Assembly (NCBI RefSeq): GCF_001659685.2
Contig: NZ_LXYE02000038.1
Location: forward strand, 62,001-126,000
Reading direction: 5' to 3'
Source: Labilibacter marinus
Lineage (GTDB): Bacteria; Bacteroidota; Bacteroidia; Bacteroidales; Marinilabiliaceae
DNA length: 64,000 nucleotides
Below, piece by piece: positions 55,986 to 63,107 of this stretch; position 1 is the stretch's first letter; the number at the start of each line of letters is the position of its first letter. Under the pieces are notes generated by a model. It did no database searches. It saw only the letters and a program-made list of their open reading frames with translations, and was not told the DNA's origin. The position numbers were made by a program, and so were the translations under genes.

Positions 55986-56861
55986 TTAAAGGTTAGCTGC
56001 TTTTAATATCTTTTTAGGAAACTTAGTGATTGGTCGGATACATATATCTTTAGCGTAAGCTTCTGCTCCCTCCGACTGAATTTGAATTTGACCTTCAGTT
56101 AAAGCATTCCCTTTATCGTCTTTAGCATCTGTTAAGGCTAAAGAAACCACTCCGTTAGTTACATGGATTGCCTTATCGCCTATTACGTATAGGTCAACAC
56201 GCGTCCATTCGCCATGAGGACTTTCAGCATCAATGCCTCTTTTTGCTTTTTTCTTAATTACTTCAGAATTGGCATCAAAACGGCCATTCTCATTTACTCT
56301 TACTTGAGCACTAGTTCCAGCTAAAGTAAATAAATCTCCAAAATCACCTTCCTGAATTTGTGATTCTAAACATGATTTCCAAACATCCCAAAACGCACCG
56401 TGTTCGCCATAACAATGGTAAAGTAAACCGTTGTCTCTTAATTTATCTAAACGTGGCTCGTACTTTTTTTCGCCCCACTTAAAAAGTAATGTCATATGGT
56501 AATTAGAGTAAGTTTTTAAAGAAGTTAACCCAGCATATACTTTACCAGAAATATTCAAAACTAATTCACCATTCTTATCTTCAGTTACTTTATACATGCC
56601 TAAGGGATCACCTAGTCCAATGGGTGCTGTATTTTCTCCATTTGCATCCTTTTTATAATCGGCAGGTAAATTTTTAACTGATTTATGCGGAACACCAGTC
56701 CATACTTCCCAATGAGATAATTCTTTATCCAATAAATCGGTCCATTCTTTAGATTTTGTCTTTTTAGACGGATATTTTTTAGGCGTTTGCTTTTGAGCTA
56801 TACTTGAACTACTTAGTAATACGAATACAGCTACTAAAATTGTTGTAAGATTTTTTTTCAT
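55986..56861 (-). CDS. DUF1080 exported protein (second copy)
   Basis: 291 residues with signal peptide (ILVAVFVLLSSSSIAQ) and a Lys-rich spacer. The DUF1080 fold shows WTDLLDKELSHWEVWTGVPH, MYKVTEDKNGELVLNISGKV, YHMTLLFKWGEKKYEPR, RDNGLLYHCYGEHGAFW, ESQIQEGDFGD and GQIQIQSEGAEAYAKDICI. It differs clearly from the first copy, being soluble and periplasmic rather than lipidated, so the two probably act in succession or on different substrates. The QI(Q/R)-centred strand with acidic residues is typical of the active site. Confidence 0.88.
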   Translation of the reverse strand: MKKNLTTILVAVFVLLSSSSIAQKQTPKKYPSKKTKSKEWTDLLDKELSHWEVWTGVPHKSVKNLPADYKKDANGENTAPIGLGDPLGMYKVTEDKNGELVLNISGKVYAGLTSLKTYSNYHMTLLFKWGEKKYEPRLDKLRDNGLLYHCYGEHGAFWDVWKSCLESQIQEGDFGDLFTLAGTSAQVRVNENGRFDANSEVIKKKAKRGIDAESPHGEWTRVDLYVIGDKAIHVTNGVVSLALTDAKDDKGNALTEGQIQIQSEGAEAYAKDICIRPITKFPKKILKAANL

Positions 56862-56944
56862 TATTTAATTAGGATTATTTAATTATCAGCACGAAGAATA
56901 CAATATTTTACTCTTCTATTGATAACGAATTATATTTTCAATAT

Positions 56945-57916
56945 TTATTTTAGATACTCTTGATTTAATTTAAAAGCTCTGCTTTTACCCGTTTCTGCTG
57001 ATGGAAAATCCGCTGGCATTGCTTGGGTTACTTTTCCCGTAGCAGCCCATTCGGTACCACGTAAAAAAGAAACAATAAAGCCAACTCCTTCAAAAGAGTA
57101 ATCGTCATGACCTAAGGTAGTATGAAATATACGCCCTTTGCCATAATCTAAAACCATTAATATTGGCTCGTGACGATCGGTTGGAGCATTGGCATTCTGA
57201 TCTTTTCCTGTAGCTAAAACAATCATATTTTCTGCAGGACCACGAAGTTTTGCATAACATTCATCTTTAGCCGTCAGCCATACTTTTGGCATGCCTTCTG
57301 TTATAGGGTGATCGGTAACTCGTACCGTTATTGGAAACATATGTTTGGGTCCGTGTGCACCACAACTACCTGCAGAATGGTCGTGAATTAGTTCACCTTC
57401 GTTATTATAATACACATAGGGGCCATCTTTTTCATTTCTTCCACCCCAGCCTCCAAGGCCAATCATTTGATTGTATGCTTTCCAATCAGGAAAAGAGTTA
57501 TCGGCAGCATGTACCGAAACAAAACCTCCTCCAGCTTCCATATAGTCTTCTAGCGCTTTTTGTGTACTTTCTGACCAGTCTGCTGCTTTCCATCCAAAAT
57601 TAGAGATTACAACATCGTATTTTTTAAATTTGGGAGCAAAGTCTGGATCATGTTTAGGCTCTTTTAAATCTTCCGACTCACCCGCTTTAGCCATGGGTAA
57701 AAAATCCTTTTCTCTACCTGCTTTCCAAGTGTATTTACTTCTATATACATCCACTTTAAACATACCTGTTTCTTCCAGGTACTGTTTCATCATAATAGTT
57801 GACTTTGGCCATACCGCATGGTTATTTTGTCCGTCAACGATTAACACTTTAATTTTTTTTGCATCTGTTGTTGTTGCTACAAATAGACAAAATGCAATAA
57901 ATAAGATTTTCTTCAT
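56945..57916 (-). CDS. ThuA-like domain protein, exported
   Basis: 323 residues with signal peptide (ILFIAFCLFVATTTDAK), then a ThuA/trehalose-utilisation fold of class-I glutamine amidotransferase type: KVLIVDGQNNHAVWPKSTIM, VVISNFGWKAADW, GGGFVSVHAADNSFPDW, YNQMIGLGGWGG, then HEPILMVLDYGKGRIFHTTL and GHDDYS near the end. ThuA relatives act in keto-sugar metabolism beside DUF1080 and dehydrogenase proteins. First gene of the three-gene operon. No MocA-type dehydrogenase is present here. Confidence 0.88.
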   Translation of the reverse strand: MKKILFIAFCLFVATTTDAKKIKVLIVDGQNNHAVWPKSTIMMKQYLEETGMFKVDVYRSKYTWKAGREKDFLPMAKAGESEDLKEPKHDPDFAPKFKKYDVVISNFGWKAADWSESTQKALEDYMEAGGGFVSVHAADNSFPDWKAYNQMIGLGGWGGRNEKDGPYVYYNNEGELIHDHSAGSCGAHGPKHMFPITVRVTDHPITEGMPKVWLTAKDECYAKLRGPAENMIVLATGKDQNANAPTDRHEPILMVLDYGKGRIFHTTLGHDDYSFEGVGFIVSFLRGTEWAATGKVTQAMPADFPSAETGKSRAFKLNQEYLK

Positions 57917-58352
57917 TTGATTATAAATTTAACTTTTAGGTCAATACTCGTCCATCAAAGCGAGATGGTTTATTTAATATTGCTCACAATATTATATTAG
58001 ATGCATTAATTTGATATTAATATTGCGTATCTCATAAATTAATACCTCCGCCCAACCATAGATACATTACTAAAACACAAAGCATTATTAAATAATAATT
58101 TTATTCTTTGATATTTATTCTAAAATCAGTTGTTAGAAACAATAGTTGCCTGATCATTTAATTTTATCCTTGTTATATATGAAAAATACGGCTTATTATT
58201 CAATCTCTATTTATACGATATATAACAATTAGCATAAAAAAATCCACCAAACAAAAGCATTTAAGCTTTGCTTGATGGATTTATGCATTCATGGTTCTGA
58301 CCGATTTCCTGATGATTTTATATCATACAAAAATGATTGACCAATTTATATT
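57917..58352. other. Intergenic region between ThuA-like gene and sodN-like gene
   Basis: About 435 bases, AT-rich, no ORF with coding character. The right part holds a long terminator for the dismutase gene (58240-58282). No promoter for the ThuA gene was recognised. Confidence 0.5.
58240..58282 (-). terminator. Intrinsic terminator of the Ni superoxide dismutase gene
   Basis: Minus-sense imperfect long stem AAAUCCA-U-CAA-G-CAAAGC with matching 3' arm (wobbles U-G and G-U) and a U7 run. It lies about 70 bases past the stop at 58353. Confidence 0.8.
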
Positions 58353-58826
58353 TTAATGCCCTCCAAAATATGCATGTTCAAAGTCATGAAGCGTTTCTCG
58401 AAGTAATTTAATATACTTTAAGTCGGTTGCTTGTTTTGCCTTCATGGCATAAACCTGAATTTTATGCATTAATGTAAGTTGCTTAATATAAACCGCATAT
58501 CCTTCGGGATCAGATGAGTCCTTTACTTTAATGCGTTGGTGCATAAAATATTGACTAGCGATTTCCTGAATTTTGGTAGCATGTTCTTCTTTATTGATAA
58601 CCCATCTCACCAGTTGATTATGGTCTTTAACTTCACCTTCGGATAGTTTTACAATTTGATTGATCGATTTTTCAATAGTTGCTATGTGCTCATACATTAA
58701 AGTTACACGCGTAGAATCGCCATAAATACCACACGGAATTTCGCAATGTGCTTTGGCATTATTCGACAGGCTAAATAAAGCCAAGGTTAACATTAATGTG
58801 CCTAGAATCTTTGTGATTGATTTCAT
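58353..58826 (-). CDS. sodN: Nickel superoxide dismutase, exported
   Basis: 157 residues. Signal peptide (LGTLMLTLALFSLSNNAKA) is cut at AKA|H, so the mature protein begins HCEIPCGIYG. That is the Ni-hook of SodN, where the amine and side chain of His1, the backbone amide and thiol of Cys2, and the thiol of Cys6 bind nickel, with a proline cis-bend and a Tyr in place. The rest is a four-helix bundle (LMYEHIATIEKSINQIVKLS, IQEIASQYFMHQRI, YIKQLTLMHKIQVYAMKAK), as in the family. Converts superoxide to hydrogen peroxide and oxygen in the periplasm. No sodX peptidase is visible, fitting maturation by signal peptidase. Length matches the family. Confidence 0.92.
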   Translation of the reverse strand: MKSITKILGTLMLTLALFSLSNNAKAHCEIPCGIYGDSTRVTLMYEHIATIEKSINQIVKLSEGEVKDHNQLVRWVINKEEHATKIQEIASQYFMHQRIKVKDSSDPEGYAVYIKQLTLMHKIQVYAMKAKQATDLKYIKLLRETLHDFEHAYFGGH

Positions 58827-59023
58827 TATTCATTTTTTTATAAGTTTGACACTAAGCGTTATACTTTTAACCATGCAGCATCAAACTCTTCTTGTTACAA
58901 TATAATACCTTAAAAACCATTAGGTATTTCTTTTGTTCAAGAAAAGTTTGGTTTTCTCCTACATAAACACCTAATATTAAAATCCGAATATAGCATAAAA
59001 TAAAAATAGCACGTTCACATTTT

Positions 59024-59432
59024 TTATAATATAAAAAGCCACCAAGGAATAAACGAAGTAATCGCACTTACCACAAACAGCATTACGAGCAGAATACTTT
59101 TAATCCAGTTTAAACCTTTTACTTTCTTCGATTACACCCTTACGCCTATGCCCTTTGTTTAATGTCTTTTACAAAAATGGCTCGCTCGTGGCAATTGCTT
59201 ACACATTTAACACATCCAATGCAAGCAGCTGCATTAATAACATTAGATTTTTGATGTCCTTTAATTTTCACCTTATTTTACCCATAAAAGACAAATCATT
59301 CATCGCTTCTTTACTTATCTCCTTGATTTCAAAAACATTCATTGAACAAACATCAACACAAACTCCGCATCCATCGCAAGCATTAAAGTTTACATGCACC
59401 GGTGTCGATATGATTACTTTATTTTTCTTCAT
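59024..59432 (-). pseudogene. Broken two-cluster 4Fe-4S ferredoxin with membrane tail
   Basis: Read on the minus strand from an ATG at 59432: the first frame gives NACDGCGVCVDVCSMNVFEI (cluster 1) and stops at 59268. A shifted frame gives AAACIGCVKCVSNCHERAIF (cluster 2), then stops at 59146. A third reads NKGHRRKGVIEES, and a fourth KVKGLNWIKSILLVMLFVVS with a transmembrane helix, ending at 59024. So at least three indels lie in about 400 bases, more than sequencing error would explain. The intact ancestor would be a dicluster ferredoxin anchored by one C-terminal helix. Its start overlaps the upstream small membrane gene by 14 bases, as in an operon with the sigma factor. Confidence 0.8.
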
Positions 59433-59739
59433 AACTCATCCCTTTTGATGGTTCAACAACATCATTGCATCGCGACCTTTTAAAACGATTCATAAATTGC
59501 TCTTTATGCATCTTAGATTTTTCTCTATTTTGCCAGCTTGGTCTTTGTCCTTTGCCAAATAATATTTTAGATAAAGCCAGTAAACCTAGTGCCTGCCAAA
59601 AGGTAATCACTGTTAATCCAAAAATTGCTGGCATTAACCAATTCCACAATAACATCAATGCAAATGTAAAAGCTGTTCCAGCTAATACTCCAAATGCAAC
59701 CATCTTCCCTATCATTTTTATTCTTGAATACTTTTTCAT
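59419..59739 (-). CDS. Small membrane protein linked to ECF sigma factor
   Basis: 106 residues. Two hydrophobic helices near the N-terminus (MVAFGVLAGTAFTFALMLLW and FWQALGLLALSKILFG) are followed by a charged, basic tail (GKGQRPSWQNREKSKMHKEQ). No DNA-binding or zinc site is visible. It lies 94 bases downstream of the sigma factor and overlaps the broken ferredoxin start, so it was probably one operon. In this position Bacteroidota often carry a small membrane protein linked to the sigma factor, possibly an anti-sigma or accessory factor, but that is inference. Confidence 0.7.
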   Translation of the reverse strand: MKKYSRIKMIGKMVAFGVLAGTAFTFALMLLWNWLMPAIFGLTVITFWQALGLLALSKILFGKGQRPSWQNREKSKMHKEQFMNRFKRSRCNDVVEPSKGMSYEEK

Positions 59740-59833
59740 CTTTTCTAAAATTTATGACTGTGCCTTAATCTGCAACATTCTCTAGCTTCAGACACAATCT
59801 GTTTTATAACTCTTATTTATAACCGCCTCGCAG

Positions 59834-60382
59834 TTATTCATTCATCTGATTAAATAATTCTTCTAAGTGTTCTCGCAAGTACAATACTGCATAACGCTTT
59901 CTGCTGATGAGCGTGTTTACAGGCGTCCCCATAAATTCAGATATCTGCTGAAAGCTATTGCCCTCTAATTCGTGCCATTCAAAAACTTCTCGCTGTTCCT
60001 GAGGCAATTCATTTAATCGTTCCTGTATCTCTTCCCAAACCATATCTAGCATCATTTGCTCATCAGGCATCGATTCTAACGACGGCAACAAATCACTTAT
60101 ATTTAAGCTCTCTCCTTCTTCATTCGTTTTATTTTCTTCTAATGAATAAGGGCGCTTTTTTCTGCGAAAATCAACAATTTTATTTTTAGCAACTGAGTAT
60201 AACCAAGAGATGGTTTTGCGCAAATCCGATATATCATCAAACCCTCCCACTAAACTCATAAAAACATCTTGAACAATATCCTCCGCATCCTCTACAGAAC
60301 CGATTCTTCCCTTAACATAGTTTGTTAAGCGATTCTGTTCCTGATGAAAGGTTTCTCCAATATTTTGTTTTTCTGTTGTCAT
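59834..60382 (-). CDS. ECF-type RNA polymerase sigma factor
   Basis: 182 residues, sigma-70 ECF class. Region 2 holds EDAEDIVQDVFMSLVGGFDD, then WLYSVAKNKIVDFRRKKRP (core binding and -10 recognition). Region 4 holds LNELPQEQREVFEWHELEGN, FQQISEFMGTPVNTLISRKR (-35 helix-turn-helix). A linker between them is rich in Glu and Asp. Directs transcription of an envelope or stress regulon. No classical FecR or ZAS anti-sigma is encoded next to it; the small membrane protein downstream is the nearest candidate. Own transcription unit. Confidence 0.9.
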   Translation of the reverse strand: MTTEKQNIGETFHQEQNRLTNYVKGRIGSVEDAEDIVQDVFMSLVGGFDDISDLRKTISWLYSVAKNKIVDFRRKKRPYSLEENKTNEEGESLNISDLLPSLESMPDEQMMLDMVWEEIQERLNELPQEQREVFEWHELEGNSFQQISEFMGTPVNTLISRKRYAVLYLREHLEELFNQMNE

Positions 60383-60554
60383 AATTACTGTATCTACTTA
60401 TTAAGTCGAATAACAAGAGATTATATTTTAAGAAAATGTGATTTTATTTTAAAAAAGTTTCAGACCAAACATATAAATAAACAATAAACATCTGGTTTAC
60501 AACAAATATAACAACCTTATCTACATTAAAATATTTTAGATAAAGGACAAAAAA

Positions 60555-60581
60555 AGGCCGTTTGATAATTTCAAACGACCT
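60555..60581 (-). terminator. Intrinsic terminator after msrA
   Basis: Minus-sense stem AGG-U-CGUUUGA with UCAAACG-G-CCU then seven U residues, 29 bases past the msrA stop. Confidence 0.85.
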
Positions 60582-60609
60582 CATTTATTACTGAAACAAA
60601 TTGCTTCTT

Positions 60610-61206
60610 CTATTTCTTTAATTGATCTTTAAATAGCTTTTCAAACTTCTCTACTTTTGGTCCAACCACCATTCGGCAGTATTGATTTTCTGGATTATTA
60701 GCAAAATATTCCTGATGGTAATCTTCTGCTTGGTAAAACTTATCAAAAGCCGTTACTTCAGTTACAATAGGATCTTCGTATAGTTTTTCATCGCCAACCA
60801 ACTTAATCTGTGCTTCGGCAATTCTTTTTTGCTCTTGGTTATGATAATAAACTACCGAACGATATTGGGTACCGACATCAGCACCTTGACGATTTAAAGT
60901 TGTTGGGTCGTGAACCGACCAAAATACGGCAAGAATTTCTCCAAAAGAAATCACCTCAGGGTCAAAAGTAATCTGACACACTTCTGCATGCCCAGTTGTT
61001 CCTTCACACACTTCCTTATACGTTGGCTTATCTGTCTGTCCTCCCGAGTAACCTGATTCTACAGAAATAACTCCTTCTAATTGGTCGTATATAGCTTCAA
61101 CACACCAAAAGCATCCTGCTCCTAATGTGGCTACTTCTTTGTTTTTTGCTTCTGAACTCATAAAAAATAATGCTGCTGTAAATAATATAAACACTCCCTT
61201 CATCAC
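60610..61206 (-). CDS. msrA: Peptide-methionine (S)-S-oxide reductase, exported
   Basis: 198 residues. Signal peptide (VFILFTAALFFMSSEA) followed by MsrA: catalytic GAGCFWCVEAIYDQ (Cys32 nucleophile, with a second Cys35), SGYSGGQTDKPTY, GHAEVCQITFDP and HDPTTLNRQGADVGTQYRS. Repairs oxidised methionine in periplasmic proteins, complementing the superoxide dismutase just upstream in the window. A single-domain form, with no MsrB fused. Single gene with its own terminator. Confidence 0.95.
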   Translation of the reverse strand: MMKGVFILFTAALFFMSSEAKNKEVATLGAGCFWCVEAIYDQLEGVISVESGYSGGQTDKPTYKEVCEGTTGHAEVCQITFDPEVISFGEILAVFWSVHDPTTLNRQGADVGTQYRSVVYYHNQEQKRIAEAQIKLVGDEKLYEDPIVTEVTAFDKFYQAEDYHQEYFANNPENQYCRMVVGPKVEKFEKLFKDQLKK

Positions 61207-61449
61207 CTATCTTTTTACGCCACTATCCCACTGTCATTATAAAAATGAACCATGCAATAGTAAGCTTTAGTTTGGTATTATAAAACAACAAATGTCAGTT
61301 TCGGTTCATCGTTATTTTACAGGTAGTTGTATCAGCAAAAAATTGTGATCTTATTTTAATACTCACTCTGATAAATTAAAAGTAAGGAATTAACCAAAGT
61401 GCATAGAATATTAAATCAACATTTCATCTCGCGATTAACGCAAGATTAT

Positions 61450-61457
61450 TAATTTTG
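61450..61457 (+). promoter_or_regulatory. -7 promoter element of rarA
   Basis: TAATTTTG, a perfect TAnnTTTG match, 19 bases before the ATG at 61477. Only a poor -33 candidate (TTTC, 61422-61425) is seen. Confidence 0.45.
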
Positions 61458-61476
61458 CCTCACTAATTAAACAAAT

Positions 61477-62751
61477 ATGAACGGTTATCCCCCATTAGCA
61501 GAAAGACAACGCCCTACAGCGCTAGATCAATACATAGGACAGCACCACTTGGTTGGTAAAGATGCTGTACTTCGTAAAATGATTGATTCAGGGGTAATAT
61601 CTTCTATTATATTATGGGGACCTCCAGGGGTTGGAAAAACTACTTTAGCAAAGATAATATCGCAACAGCTTAATCGTCCTTTTTATATCCTTTCTGCTAT
61701 TAATTCTGGCGTTAAAGATGTGCGAGAGGTGATTGAGAAGGCTAAAAAAACTAAGTTTTTCAATAGTCCCAATCCCATTTTGTTTATTGATGAGATTCAT
61801 CGTTTTAGTAAATCTCAGCAAGATTCTTTATTGGGAGCCGTGGAACAAGGTGTAGTTACTTTAATTGGTGCAACTACCGAAAATCCTTCTTTTGAAGTCA
61901 TTTCGCCTTTGCTTTCGCGATGCCAGGTGTATGTACTTAAATCGCTTGAAGTAGCAGATTTACGAGAGCTGGTAAAGAAAGCAACCACTACAGACGAGAT
62001 TCTGAAGAAAAAGACCATTGACCTGAAGGAAGAAGAAGCTTTATTTCGTTTTTCGGGTGGTGATGCGCGTAAATTACTAAACATACTTGAATTGGTGATA
62101 AATGCCAACGAGGGTGAAAAGGTAACTATTACCAACGATAATGTAACCAAGTGTTTGCAATCAAACCCAGCTGCATACGATAAAAATGGAGAGATGCATT
62201 ATGATATCATCTCGGCTTTTATTAAGTCTATTAGAGGCAGCGACCCCGATGCTGCTGTTTATTGGCTGGCTCGGATGGTGGAAGGTGGCGAAGATCCTAA
62301 ATTTATAGCACGTAGACTAGTTATCTCTGCTTCTGAAGATATTGGTATGGCTAATCCTAACGCCTTATTATTGGCCAATCAGTGTTTTGAAGCGGTTAAA
62401 ATGGTGGGTTGGCCCGAGGGTAGAATTATACTTTCGCAAACCACTATTTATTTAGCAACCAGCCCCAAAAGTAATGCTTCGTATATGGCTATTAAAAACG
62501 CGCAGGCATTGGTAAAACAAACAGGTAACTTACCAGTGCCTTTACACCTTCGTAATGCTCCTACCAAGCTAATGAAAGAGTTGGGTTATGGCGAAGAATA
62601 TAAGTACTCACACGATTACCCTGAGAACTTTGTAGAGCAAGAATTTATGCCCAAAGAGGTTAAGAACAAACGCTTATATACCCCACAAAATAATGCTCAG
62701 GAAAATAAGATTTTGGAACGCTTAAAACGCCTTTGGAAAGGAAGGTATTAG
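61477..62751 (+). CDS. rarA: Replication-associated recombination protein A, AAA+ ATPase
   Basis: 424 residues (MgsA/RarA/WHIP family). N-terminal AAA+ with PLAERQRPTALDQYIGQHHL, Walker A GPPGVGKT (48-55), Walker B ILFIDE (101-106), sensor 1 GATTENPSFEV, then the clamp-loader-like helical lid and C-terminal tetramerisation region (DIISAFIKSIRGSDPDAAVY, VISASEDIGMANPNALLLAN, YLATSPKSNASYMAIKNAQ). Acts at stalled replication forks with SSB. Length and motifs are standard. Confidence 0.95.
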   Translation: MNGYPPLAERQRPTALDQYIGQHHLVGKDAVLRKMIDSGVISSIILWGPPGVGKTTLAKIISQQLNRPFYILSAINSGVKDVREVIEKAKKTKFFNSPNPILFIDEIHRFSKSQQDSLLGAVEQGVVTLIGATTENPSFEVISPLLSRCQVYVLKSLEVADLRELVKKATTTDEILKKKTIDLKEEEALFRFSGGDARKLLNILELVINANEGEKVTITNDNVTKCLQSNPAAYDKNGEMHYDIISAFIKSIRGSDPDAAVYWLARMVEGGEDPKFIARRLVISASEDIGMANPNALLLANQCFEAVKMVGWPEGRIILSQTTIYLATSPKSNASYMAIKNAQALVKQTGNLPVPLHLRNAPTKLMKELGYGEEYKYSHDYPENFVEQEFMPKEVKNKRLYTPQNNAQENKILERLKRLWKGRY

Positions 62752-62820
62752 GAATTTCTTGGTTCTTGATATAATTTTTTGATTTTAACGACACAAAGCG
62801 ATTTTAGGGCATTACAATCA

Positions 62821-62956
62821 AAACCAGTCAACCCGTCATGCAAACCAAACAACCCGTCATGTAAACCATCTCACCCGCATATTAAACCAGACAACCCGTC
62901 AGTTAAACCGAACTAATTGTCAGTTAAACCAACATACCCGTACATTAAACCAACAA
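62821..62956. repeat. 21-bp degenerate tandem repeat, about 6.5 copies
   Basis: Six full 21-bp units (62821, 62842, 62863, 62884, 62905, 62926) and a partial seventh start AAACC. Most continue with an ACCCGT or CCCGT core, giving a pattern like AAACCANNCAACCCGTCA with variable ends. The period equals two DNA helical turns and also seven codons. In the reading frame of the units the repeated peptide is KPxNPSx, with one unit carrying a TAA. The surrounding 62752-63107 holds no gene. Function unknown; it could be a minisatellite, a binding array, or the remnant of a repeat protein. Confidence 0.85.
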
Positions 62957-63107
62957 AATGCTTATATACTTTACTTCAGCGTTTATGCAAACAAGCTTTA
63001 AGCAAGTACAGGCATGGTTTTAAACCAGTTTCACCTATGGAATAAATCATAAAGCACTACTCCTATCTAATTAATGGCTTGTTAGAAGCGCCAATAAACG
63101 CATCCCA

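Noticed and set aside
58867-59067. 66-codon minus-strand ORF
   Set aside because: Overlaps the tail of the broken ferredoxin gene in a different frame; the membrane-helix frame reads better.
59268-59290. Programmed frameshift instead of decay in the ferredoxin gene
   Set aside because: No slippery heptamer or stimulatory hairpin is seen, and further frame changes follow downstream.
59155-59448. 97-codon plus-strand ORF
   Set aside because: Antisense to the two 4Fe-4S motifs, which are clear on the minus strand.
62821-62956. CRISPR array
   Set aside because: Units are contiguous 21-bp repeats with no spacers and no cas genes nearby.
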